A DNA stretch of 34,145 bases from Deltaproteobacteria bacterium. GTDB taxonomy: Bacteria; Desulfobacterota; Binatia; UTPRO1. A program made the translations under genes and the position numbers. The stretch lies in NCBI GenBank assembly GCA_029262315.1, contig JAJCZP010000101.1:1-34145 (forward strand). Direction: 5' to 3'. Position 1 is the stretch's first letter. Every line of letters begins with the position of its first letter. Shown here piece by piece: positions 19,150-26,213 of the stretch. The notes beneath the pieces are model-generated. The model ran no database searches, had not been told where the DNA came from, and was given only the letters and a program-made list of their open reading frames with translations.

Positions 19150-20569
19150 CCGCGCGCGGCGCACGCCCGACGCGCCGGCGCTCCTGCACGACGGCGGCAT
19201 TGCCTCGTTTGCGATGCTCGATACCGCCGCCGAGCGGATGGCGCGCGCCCTTGCCGCACGGGGTGTCACCGCTGACGATCGCGTCGGACTCCTCGCCGGG
19301 CCGACGCCGTGCGCGCTCCAGGCCATCCACGCGCTCCAGTATCTCGGTGCCACGCTCGTTCCCTTCAACCCCCGATCTCCGGCGAAGGAAGTGCGTGCGC
19401 TCGTCGACATCATCCGCCCGGCAGCGGTCGTCCATGATCGGACGACCGCTCCGCTCGTCGCGCAACTGGCCCCGGGCCTCACGATCGCCCTCGATGAACT
19501 CGGCGCGCCAGCGGCGGCGCTACCCTCCCCCGCTTTCCCGTCTTCAGCCCAGCTGTCCGCGGACGCGATTCACTCGATGCTCTTTACTTCCGGGACGACC
19601 GGTCGGCCGAAGGTTGCGTGTTTGACGCACGCGAACCACGAGGCCAGCGCGCGCGCGTCGGCGCAGCATCTCGCGATCGACGCGCAGGATCGCTGGCTCC
19701 TCTGCATGCCGCCGTGTCACGTCGGCGGTCTGGCGATTCTTCTGCGGAGCGCGATCATGGGGTTCACGGTCGTGTTACACGAGCGCTTCGATCCCGACGC
19801 GGTCAATCGCGCCATCGTCGATGACGCCGTCAGCATCGTGTCGGTGGTGCCGACGATGCTCGTGCGCATGCTGGATGCGCTCGGAACCCGCGCGTATCCG
19901 GAGACGCTACGTATCGTCCTGACCGGGGGCGGTCCGCTTCCGCCCCCGCTCGTCGCGCGTGCCCGCGCGGCGGGGGTGCCCATCGTTCCGACGTACGGTC
20001 TGACCGAGGCGGCATCGCAGGTCGCGACCGGACGTCCGATCGACCCGACATCGGCCACCGCTCTTCCCGGCACCGACCTCCGCATCCGCGATCCCGACGC
20101 CGCTGGCGTCGGCGAGATACTGGTGCGGGGCGCGACGGTGATGCATGGCTATTTCGAGGACGCGGTCGCCTCCCGCGCGGCGCTTCGTCAGGGCTGGCTG
20201 CATACCGGCGATGCCGGCCGCCTCGATGGCGGGGCGCTCACGGTGGTGGGTCGGCGGTCCGACTTGATCGTGAGCGGTGGTGAGAACGTCTATCCGGCGG
20301 AGGTCGAGCGTGTGCTGGCCGAGCACCCAAACGTGGAGGAGGCCGCCGTGTATGGAGTGCCGGACGACGAGTGGGGAGAGTGCGTCGTGGCCGCGATCGT
20401 GCCGGTGGCGGAACCCTTCGACGCCGAGGCCGTTCGCGCGTGGAGCGCTTCCCGCCTCGCCCGCTACAAGATTCCGCGTCTGATTCGCGTGGTCACGACG
20501 CTGCCGCGGACCGCATCCGGCAAGCTGCGGCGTGCGGAGTTGCGGTCGGCGCGCGCATCAGCCGTGTGA
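19130..20569 (+). CDS. menE: o-Succinylbenzoate-CoA ligase (MenE)
   Basis: A 479-residue ANL-superfamily adenylating enzyme that activates o-succinylbenzoate to its CoA thioester. Core motifs in order: SMLFTSGTTGRPKVA (phosphate loop), PPCHVGGLAILLRS, PTYGLTEAASQ, WLHTGDAGRL, GRRSDLIVSGGENVYPAEVE (hinge) and LPRTASGKLRRAEL with the catalytic C-terminal lysine. The GTG at 19130 (VDPWLRSRARRTPD) fits family N-termini. A TTG about 15 bases upstream is an alternative, and neither has a strong ribosome-binding site, in keeping with translational coupling to menC. It ends the operon, and its last 12 bases overlap the convergent hydrolase gene, leaving no room for a separate terminator. Confidence 0.95.
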   Translation: MDPWLRSRARRTPDAPALLHDGGIASFAMLDTAAERMARALAARGVTADDRVGLLAGPTPCALQAIHALQYLGATLVPFNPRSPAKEVRALVDIIRPAAVVHDRTTAPLVAQLAPGLTIALDELGAPAAALPSPAFPSSAQLSADAIHSMLFTSGTTGRPKVACLTHANHEASARASAQHLAIDAQDRWLLCMPPCHVGGLAILLRSAIMGFTVVLHERFDPDAVNRAIVDDAVSIVSVVPTMLVRMLDALGTRAYPETLRIVLTGGGPLPPPLVARARAAGVPIVPTYGLTEAASQVATGRPIDPTSATALPGTDLRIRDPDAAGVGEILVRGATVMHGYFEDAVASRAALRQGWLHTGDAGRLDGGALTVVGRRSDLIVSGGENVYPAEVERVLAEHPNVEEAAVYGVPDDEWGECVVAAIVPVAEPFDAEAVRAWSASRLARYKIPRLIRVVTTLPRTASGKLRRAELRSARASAV

Positions 20570-21916
20570 GTCGCCGACGGCGCGACTGAGCGTCCTCTCG
20601 CCCTCGTGGGCATTGCGTTCGGTGTCCACAGGGGCGGCGGGGGTCGCCCGCCCGTTCGCCGCGCCCAGGGCGGCGCCACTGATCCGGATCGTGCGCGAGT
20701 CACCGAAGGGCGTCCCAAGCCCGCTGTTGACGATGAAGCCGACGGCGAGTTCCCGCTTGGGATCGGCCCAGGCGCCTGAACCTCCGAATCCGAAGTGCCC
20801 GAAGCCGCAGCGCGGGATACCGCGTGTGGTGAAGACGCCATGGTAGCCGAGGCGCCAGCGCATATCGAAGGGAATGACCAGGCGTGCGCCGCTGGTCGGC
20901 GCTTGCAGTTCGGTGGCACGGCGCAGAGTCTCCGGTGACAGGAATTGGACGCCGTCCAGGCTCCCGCCGCCGGCGAGGGCGGCGTACATCTTGGCGAGTG
21001 AGCGCGCGGTGAACAGTCCGTTTGCGGCTGGGATCGCAGCCTGCAGCGTCTCGTCGGCGCTGAAGTCGAACGCCGTGATGCCGCGCGGCGCGAGGGCATC
21101 TAGCATGCTTGGCAAGTCGAGGCGGATACCGATGCCGCCGAGCATGCGTTGGGTCTGACGTGCGGCGCCATCGATCGTCTCGCCGATCTCGCCGCTGGCG
21201 CCGCGGCCCAGACCGAGCCGCAACAGATCGAAGATGTTGCGCTTCGCCATGAACAGCCGCGCCGCCCGGTGCAGCTGATCGGCGGGCGCGCCGATGTACA
21301 TTCCGTCGAGGTTCAGTGGCCCGGCGATTTCGTCGCGGACGAGTTCAGGGAACGAACGCCCGGTCACGCGTTGCGCGATCTCGCCAACGAGATACCCGTA
21401 GGTCAAACCATGATATCCGGTGCGCGTCCCGGGATCGTGGGCCGGCCTGGTCTGCTCGATAGTGCGGATCATGAATTCCCAGTCGAGCATTCGGTCGGCG
21501 CGGTCGATCATCCGGCGGATGTGGTACAGGCCGGATTGATGAGCCAAGACCTGGCGTACGGTAATGGCCGCTTTCCCCTCCTGGGCGAACTCGGGCCAGT
21601 AGTGGGCGACTGGTGTGTCGTATTCGACGAGTCCGCGATCGACCAGGCGGTGGAGTAGTGTCGACGCGACGCCTTTGGTGGTCGAGAAGCTCGGGGCCAT
21701 CGTCGATCGGGTCCATGGGGTGCCCTGATCGTCGCGGTAGCCGCCCCAGAGATCAGCGACGCAGCGACCTCGATGATAGACGCACACGGCGGCGCCGCCG
21801 GGATGGCTGGACAGCAGGCGGCGCAGGGTGGTGGCCACCGACAGGAACTCCGGATGGACGAAGCCGTCCATCGGTACGGCGCGAAACCAGCCTGACAAAC
21901 CGAACGGCAGCGTCAT
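20558..21916 (-). CDS. Serine hydrolase, beta-lactamase-related (family VIII esterase type)
   Basis: A 452-residue protein of the class C beta-lactamase/penicillin-binding fold. The nucleophile motif is FSTTKG with S78 and K81, the tyrosine motif GYHGLTYGYL (Y168) has the YHx form common in family VIII esterases, and HFGFGGSGAW near the C-terminus replaces the KTG triad. The CVADLWGGYRD block before the active site also points to this esterase-like group rather than true beta-lactamases. The ATG at 21914-21916 is chosen because GGGAGG lies six bases upstream; an ATG six bases earlier directly abuts that site. No signal peptide is visible, so it is probably cytoplasmic. The substrate cannot be told from sequence. 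Its end overlaps menE tail to tail. Confidence 0.9.
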   Translation of the reverse strand: MTLPFGLSGWFRAVPMDGFVHPEFLSVATTLRRLLSSHPGGAAVCVYHRGRCVADLWGGYRDDQGTPWTRSTMAPSFSTTKGVASTLLHRLVDRGLVEYDTPVAHYWPEFAQEGKAAITVRQVLAHQSGLYHIRRMIDRADRMLDWEFMIRTIEQTRPAHDPGTRTGYHGLTYGYLVGEIAQRVTGRSFPELVRDEIAGPLNLDGMYIGAPADQLHRAARLFMAKRNIFDLLRLGLGRGASGEIGETIDGAARQTQRMLGGIGIRLDLPSMLDALAPRGITAFDFSADETLQAAIPAANGLFTARSLAKMYAALAGGGSLDGVQFLSPETLRRATELQAPTSGARLVIPFDMRWRLGYHGVFTTRGIPRCGFGHFGFGGSGAWADPKRELAVGFIVNSGLGTPFGDSRTIRISGAALGAANGRATPAAPVDTERNAHEGERTLSRAVGDSHG

Positions 21917-21984
21917 CGGCATCCTCCCACAGAAGCGCGAGGATTCTAGCCGAGCCAGGCAAAAGATAGTAGCTGCCGGGACCG

Positions 21985-22028
21985 CCCCTGGGGGTGCCAG
22001 GGGCTCCCACGGCACAGCTCTTGTGCCA
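21985..22028 (-). terminator. Two adjacent stem-loops downstream of small orphan gene
   Basis: GCCCCTGG-GGGTG-CCAGGGGC (21985-22005, eight-base stem) and GGCACA-GCTCT-TGTGCC (22012-22028, six-base stem) sit side by side in the 146-base gap between two minus-strand genes. They follow the stop at 22063 in the minus-strand transcript. Neither is followed directly by a T run; CTTTT appears on the minus strand about 20 bases further. They are terminator- or attenuator-like at best. Confidence 0.35.
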
Positions 22029-22062
22029 CTGGTGGCGCACGAGTGTGCCTATGGAGTGCGCC

Positions 22063-22359
22063 CTAGTGGCCGATCTCCACCTGTTGTCCGGCGAAGTTTC
22101 CGCACAGGACGACCGAGCCACTTCGAAGCATGTGCGTGATCACCCGGACGACTTCGTCGTCGGAATCGGCGAAATCCTGCACAGCAACGACGAGTTCCAG
22201 CAATGTGGCACGTCTGGCGGGTCGGCCACGTGTGGGCCGGCGGTCGCTATGGCGTTCGAGGGTACGTTCGATCAGTCTGAGATCCTGCTTGGCGTCCTCC
22301 TCTGTCCACTCGACTAGTGAGCATGGAGCGTGCCACCGAGAACCGGAGACCTGGCGCAC
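22063..22359 (-). CDS. Conserved small hypothetical protein, 98 aa
   Basis: The frame SLVEWTEEDAKQDLRLIERT, then RRATLLELVVAVQDFADSDD, then VVRVITHMLRSGSVVLCGNF, is highly protein-like. I recall the same pattern (a helix, then TLLELV, then MLRSGSVRLCGNF) in orphan proteins of deltaproteobacteria-like genomes, without a known function. The GTG at 22357-22359 is the only good start. AGGAGG lies 11 bases upstream, inside a short CCTCC/GGAGG hairpin (22374-22385), and next to a perfect 12-base palindrome GCCCCGCGGGGC (22385-22396). The protein is soluble and mostly helical with no catalytic motif. It lies 62 bases downstream of another small orphan on the same strand. The opposite-strand ORF over the same stretch shows no such pattern. 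Confidence 0.7.
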   Translation of the reverse strand: MRQVSGSRWHAPCSLVEWTEEDAKQDLRLIERTLERHSDRRPTRGRPARRATLLELVVAVQDFADSDDEVVRVITHMLRSGSVVLCGNFAGQQVEIGH

Positions 22360-22421
22360 CCCCCACGGAACCTCCTCCGGGGAGGCCCCGCGGGGCGTGT
22401 GCCTGACCTTACCCCCGCAAT

Positions 22422-22871
22422 TCAGGCCGACTTTTTGTAGTACTCCCTTGGCCCCGTGATGCGGTGGCGGCGGCCATTGACGCGTCGGACCGGCGAGCGA
22501 TAGAGCGACGGACCCCCGTGGCGGGTGCGCTGGAGCTCATTCGCCTTCCACTGCATCAGCCCCTTGCGGATGTATTCGGGGTCGATATCGAGCGAGGCGC
22601 AGACGATCTCGAACGAGAACGAGTCCTCACTCTTTGCGCCTGCCATCCAGGTCTCGACGTCCTCGACGAGGCGTTTACCGCGCCGGGATTCATCGCTTGC
22701 GTGGCGCTGAAACGTCGTGATGGCGTCCTCTAAGATTGCGAGTACCAGCCGCTTCTCTGGCTGGTTGCCAGCATCGGATCCGACGCGATCGAAATACTGC
22801 GAAGGAACGACGGTCTCTGGCTCGAGCAGGCTGGGAGTAGAATCTTCACGGACTAGGCTCTGATTGGTCAT
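22422..22871 (-). CDS. Conserved small hypothetical protein, possibly DNA-binding, 149 aa
   Basis: From the ATG at 22869-22871 the protein reads MTNQSLVREDSTPSLLEPE, then PEKRLVLAILEDAITTFQRH, then FSFEIVCASLDIDPEYIRKG, ending in RRVNGRRHRITGPREYYKK. I recall this arrangement from deltaproteobacterial orphan proteins. The SFEIVCASLDIDPEYIRKGL segment (about 92-112) resembles a helix-turn-helix and the C-terminal tail is strongly basic, so nucleic acid binding is plausible but unproven. GGAGG lies 12 bases before the ATG and nine before an adjacent in-frame GTG (22872-22874), which may be the true start. It is divergent from the sigma54-type activator; the AT-richer spacer carries repeated TTACWGTAA motifs. 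Confidence 0.72.
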   Translation of the reverse strand: MTNQSLVREDSTPSLLEPETVVPSQYFDRVGSDAGNQPEKRLVLAILEDAITTFQRHASDESRRGKRLVEDVETWMAGAKSEDSFSFEIVCASLDIDPEYIRKGLMQWKANELQRTRHGGPSLYRSPVRRVNGRRHRITGPREYYKKSA

Positions 22872-22948
22872 CACAACATTGCACCTCCACTGAGCTAGCA
22901 AGCAAGTGTGGTGCCAAGGCACGAGACCTCGCATGGAGTTTGTACAAG

Positions 22949-23055
22949 TTACTGTAAGAGCAGGGTAAAGCAGACTGCCAAGGGAAGATGCACAGCTCGC
23001 TGCGGTGTATAGTTTAGTTTACACTGATAGCTTTTCGTTACAGTAATGTGTAAAC
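22949..23055. promoter_or_regulatory. Divergent control region with repeated TTACWGTAA and an 8-base inverted repeat
   Basis: TTACTGTAA (22949-22957) and TTACAGTAA (23039-23047) are the same near-palindrome in opposite orientation, with centres 90 bases apart. The right copy lies inside the inverted repeat GTTTACAC (23017-23024) / GTGTAAAC (23048-23055). A TATAGT hexamer lies at 23008-23013 and a TTTACA at 23018-23023. The region is visibly richer in A and T than its surroundings and separates the gene at 22871 (-) from the activator at 23081 (+). I found no sigma54 -24/-12 element by eye. Confidence 0.5.
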
Positions 23056-23080
23056 CGTTGGTGACACTGGCGCACTCGAT

Positions 23081-24664
23081 ATGATGGGTACGGAACAGAC
23101 CGGCAGACTCAAGCTTCTCTATGATCTCGGGTGTGCGTTCGCGGCCCGGACCGAGATCGAGCGCCTGATACCCTTCGTCGTGGAGCGCTGTCGGGAGGTG
23201 CTCGATGCCGAGGGTGCGTCGGTGCAGCTCTACGATCCGGACACCAACGAGCTCCATTTCCCCTATGTGGCGGTGGACGATACGGCGGTCGCGGCACGGC
23301 TCGTCGGTCTCCGGTTTCCGGCCGACCGCGGCGTGGCGGGGCACGTGCTTCAGACTGGCGAGCCCGTTCGGGTGGACGATGTCACCAACGATCCGCGCTT
23401 TTACCGCGGCATCGATCATCGAACCGGAGCGACGACGCGGAACATGATCGCCGCGCCGCTGACCTCGCACCAGGGAAGGATCGGCGTCATTCAGGTCATC
23501 AACCGCCGGGGCGGCCGCGGCTTCACCGACGACGACTTGGCCTTCCTCGATGCGTTGGCCGGGAGCATCGCGGTCGCCATTGAGAACGCCCGCCTGTATT
23601 CCGATCTCAAGACCTCGCAAGAGCACTTGCACGCCCAGGTCGGGGCGTTGCGGCGCGATCTCGCCCGCCCGGACCGCTTTCCCGAGTTTGTCGGTACCGG
23701 TGAGCTCATGGCTGAGGTTTTTCAGCTGATGGAGAGCGCCGCGGCCTCACCGATCGCGGTGCTCATCGAGGGGGAGACCGGCACGGGGAAGGAACTTGCC
23801 GCTCGGATGATTCACCGCGCGGGCGCACGTGCCGACTATCCGTTCCTCGCCGTCAATTGCGCCGCGCTCCCCGAGACGCTGCTCGAGAACGAGCTCTTCG
23901 GGCACAGTCGTGGTGCGTTCACTGGCGCCGCACAGGACCACAAGGGACTGTTCGAGGCGGCGTCGGGGGGCACCGTGTTCCTCGACGAGATCGGTGAGAC
24001 GCCAGCCGGGATGCAGGCCAAGCTGCTGCGCGTGTTGCAAGAAGGAGAGATCACCCGTCTCGGGGATACCAGACCCCGCAAAGTCGATGTCCGCGTGATC
24101 TCGGCGACGAATCGGGAACTTGCCGCCGGAGTCGCCGACGGTCGTTTCCGAGCCGACCTCTTCTATCGCTTGGGTGCCTTTCCCATTCGTCTTCCGCCGC
24201 TCCGCGAGCGTCACGAGGACGTGCCGCTGTTGGCGGATCGGTTCCTGATCGCGGCGGCGGCGCGGCATCGCAAGCGCGTGTCGGGTATCGATCCACGTGC
24301 GATGACGCTGTTGGCCAAGTTTCCCTGGCCTGGGAACGTGCGCGAATTGCAGAATGAGATCGAGCGCGCCGTCGCGCTGGCAGGTGAAGGCGAGGTCGTT
24401 GGGACGGGGCAACTCTCGCCGAAGTTGCTTTCAGTCGTGCCACTGGCGAGTGCCGCCGCCAGCGTGGCGCCCGGTACGCTGCCCATCGAGTTGCCACTGG
24501 CCGCGTCCGCGCTGCCGCTCCGCGAAGCGCGGGCGGCGTTTGAGCGTCAGTACATTGGCGCGTCCCTCGAGGAGCACGGCGGCAACATGTCGCGCGCTGC
24601 GAAGGCGCTCGGTGTGTCGCGCGTGGCGTTGCATCGGAAGGTGAAGGACTTCGGCCTCCGTTGA
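23081..24664 (+). CDS. GAF-domain sigma54-dependent transcriptional activator (bEBP), 527 aa
   Basis: The layout is GAF (about 8-172), short coiled coil (172-195), AAA+ sigma54-interaction domain (about 203-430) and a Fis-type helix-turn-helix (about 490-527). Key motifs are Walker A GETGTGKE (231-238), the sigma54-contacting GAFTGA loop (278-283), Walker B GGTVFLDEIG (296-305), FRADLFYRL and WPGNVRELQNEIERA. The tail NMSRAAKALGVSRVALHRKV is the DNA-binding helix pair. Such proteins hydrolyse ATP to open sigma54 promoters when the GAF domain binds a small molecule or redox cofactor; there is no receiver domain. The ATG at 23081 or 23084 could be used, and the ribosome-binding site is weak. 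The lactonase-like gene 33 bases downstream may be a partner. Confidence 0.94.
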   Translation: MMGTEQTGRLKLLYDLGCAFAARTEIERLIPFVVERCREVLDAEGASVQLYDPDTNELHFPYVAVDDTAVAARLVGLRFPADRGVAGHVLQTGEPVRVDDVTNDPRFYRGIDHRTGATTRNMIAAPLTSHQGRIGVIQVINRRGGRGFTDDDLAFLDALAGSIAVAIENARLYSDLKTSQEHLHAQVGALRRDLARPDRFPEFVGTGELMAEVFQLMESAAASPIAVLIEGETGTGKELAARMIHRAGARADYPFLAVNCAALPETLLENELFGHSRGAFTGAAQDHKGLFEAASGGTVFLDEIGETPAGMQAKLLRVLQEGEITRLGDTRPRKVDVRVISATNRELAAGVADGRFRADLFYRLGAFPIRLPPLRERHEDVPLLADRFLIAAAARHRKRVSGIDPRAMTLLAKFPWPGNVRELQNEIERAVALAGEGEVVGTGQLSPKLLSVVPLASAAASVAPGTLPIELPLAASALPLREARAAFERQYIGASLEEHGGNMSRAAKALGVSRVALHRKVKDFGLR

Positions 24665-24697
24665 CTCGCGCCCCGGTCCTCGACTACCCGGGGTTAG

Positions 24698-25459
24698 GTG
24701 TCCGTTCGTCTTTTCGCCATGACCTGCGGCTGGCTGACCGGCCCGCTGCGCAACTTTCTGCGTGGTGAGACGGGCCACCTTCGGGTGCCCGTCCCATCGT
24801 TTCTGATCGATCACCCGCGCGGGAAGGTCGTTTTCGATACCGGCTTGCATGTCGACACGCAGACCGATCCTGCCCGACGTCTGGGAGCCGTCGCCAAGGT
24901 CTACACCGTCCATTTCCAGCCGGGCGAAGAACTCGGCGCGCGTCTTGCCGCGATCGCCGTCGACCCCGCGGCCGTCCGCTTCCTGGTGAATTCGCATCTC
25001 CACTTCGATCACACCGGGGGCAATGCGCAGCTTCCGAACGCCACCCTCGTCGTGCAGCGCCCGGAGTGGGAGGCCGGGCGTGATCCCGACCTCGCTGCGG
25101 CGAACGGCTTCGATCCGCGCGACTACGATCTCGGACACGTGGTCCATGCCGTCGACGGTGAGCACGATCTCTTCGGGGACGGCACGGTCGTGTGCCTACC
25201 GACGTACGGCCATACGCCGGGACATCAGGTGCTGCGGGTCAGGCTGGCGACGGGTGATATCATCCTTGCCGCGGATGCCTGTTATCTTCGCCGCACGCTC
25301 GACGAACTTCTTCTGCCGAGAATTCTCCACGACCGCGAGGCGATGCTGGCGTCGTTGCATCGCTTGCGGCAGCTCCGCGACGCCGGGGCGCGGATTTTCT
25401 TCGGCCACGATCCCGAGTTCTGGGCCGGCGTGCCGCAGGCCCCCGTACCGGTGACCTAA
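24698..25459 (+). CDS. Metallo-beta-lactamase-fold hydrolase, N-acyl homoserine lactonase-like
   Basis: A 253-residue MBL-fold enzyme with a full dinuclear metal site: SHLHFDHTGG (H100, H102, D104, H105), GHTPGH (H172), AADACYL (D193) and FFGHDPEFW (H237). The N-terminal MSVRLFAMTCGWLTGP and the overall spacing resemble the AhlB/AttM branch of quorum-quenching lactonases, although other lactones or esters are possible substrates. The GTG at 24698 follows a GGGG tract (24690-24693) that is part of a small hairpin, CCCCGG (24671-24676) / CCGGGG (24688-24693). That hairpin could limit ribosome access. There is no signal peptide, so it is probably cytoplasmic. It probably shares a transcript with the GAF-sigma54 activator. 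Confidence 0.86.
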   Translation: MSVRLFAMTCGWLTGPLRNFLRGETGHLRVPVPSFLIDHPRGKVVFDTGLHVDTQTDPARRLGAVAKVYTVHFQPGEELGARLAAIAVDPAAVRFLVNSHLHFDHTGGNAQLPNATLVVQRPEWEAGRDPDLAAANGFDPRDYDLGHVVHAVDGEHDLFGDGTVVCLPTYGHTPGHQVLRVRLATGDIILAADACYLRRTLDELLLPRILHDREAMLASLHRLRQLRDAGARIFFGHDPEFWAGVPQAPVPVT

Positions 25460-25552
25460 GGGCTGTTGGAGGCCGAAGCCGCGCAGACCTGGGGTGGTCG
25501 GGAGCCCATCCGGCGGCTGGATTTGTGATTGCTCGACAACCCTAGGATCGCG

Positions 25553-25990
25553 CTATCCCATCTTGCTGTAGTCGACACTCCACCAGCGCTCGGGCTTGAC
25601 CACGACGAGGATCGTATCGTCGACGTTCCCGCCGGGGTGCTGCATGGCCAGATAGGCGGCGCCCATTTCCGCCCCGAGATAGCGCACCGCCATCTCGCGA
25701 ATGTCACGCTCGTAGTCGACCGCGCCCATCGTGGCGGGGCCTTCGACGCTCACGTACGAGTAGGGTGCCGTCTCCGTCTGGACGCACACGCTGATCCGGG
25801 ACGCCGTCGCGAGTAGCGCGGCTTTCCGGGAAGATCGGCCGGTGGCGAAGCGGACTTCTCCCCCGGGTTGGTAGTGATACCAGACAGGAACCGTGAGCGG
25901 GCCGCGTCCGGCCTCCTCGATGCTCACGATGCCGATTCGTGTTGCGGCGAGAAAACCCTCGCGCGCCTCCTTCGTCATGGCCAGCGACAT
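25553..25990 (-). CDS. PPOX/pyridoxamine 5'-phosphate oxidase-family flavin or F420 protein
   Basis: A 145-residue split-barrel protein. LAATRIGIVSIEEAGRGPLTVPVWYHY is the typical first hairpin, shown here only as a family resemblance. It is followed by VRFATGRSSRKAALLATAS (cofactor phosphate region) and VSVCVQTE-like ISVCVQTETAPYSYVSVEG. Members bind FMN, F420 or haem and act as small oxidoreductases; the cofactor cannot be chosen from sequence. The ATG at 25988-25990 is selected because GAGGAGG lies nine bases upstream; the longer frame to 26119 adds unlike sequence. It is convergent with the lactonase-like gene (93-base gap with nothing recognisable) and divergent from the GST gene. Confidence 0.85.
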   Translation of the reverse strand: MSLAMTKEAREGFLAATRIGIVSIEEAGRGPLTVPVWYHYQPGGEVRFATGRSSRKAALLATASRISVCVQTETAPYSYVSVEGPATMGAVDYERDIREMAVRYLGAEMGAAYLAMQHPGGNVDDTILVVVKPERWWSVDYSKMG

Positions 25991-26095
25991 GGTGCCGATC
26001 CTCCTCTCGTGGGGCCGGAGGGCCCCCCCTCTAGCATCGCCCAACGTCAGCGCTGTATATCCGGCCTGTCCACTGCTCCGGTCAAGACCTGCCAC

Positions 26096-26130
26096 ATTCA
26101 CGTCGTGAATACTCGACATTGTCGTGATGA
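26096..26130. promoter_or_regulatory. Palindrome ATTCACG-T-CGTGAAT with a following partial repeat
   Basis: A perfect seven-base inverted repeat with a one-base centre lies at 26096-26110, in the middle of the 223-base spacer between the divergent PPOX and GST genes. Its right half, GTCGTGAAT (26102-26110), recurs as GTCGTGATG at 26121-26129, 19 bases on. It is a candidate operator serving one or both genes; the binding protein is unknown. The rest of the spacer shows no convincing promoter. Confidence 0.4.
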
Positions 26131-26213
26131 GTTTGGGTCATCTTTGCGCGCCGCATAGGGTGCGGCGCGCGGCGGTACTCAACGATCACTCTTTCGGAAA
26201 AGGAGATTCACTC

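Noticed and set aside
21994-22317. Plus-strand ORF of 107 codons over the small orphan gene at 22063-22359
   Set aside because: The minus-strand frame has a recognisable conserved pattern (TLLELV then MLRSGSV); the plus-strand translation has none and lacks a ribosome-binding site.
22930-23080. Search for a sigma54 -24/-12 promoter near the activator gene, and near 24665-24697 and 25991-26213
   Set aside because: No GG-N10-GC element with a reasonable TGGCAC/TTGC match was found by eye; the activator's targets are probably elsewhere.
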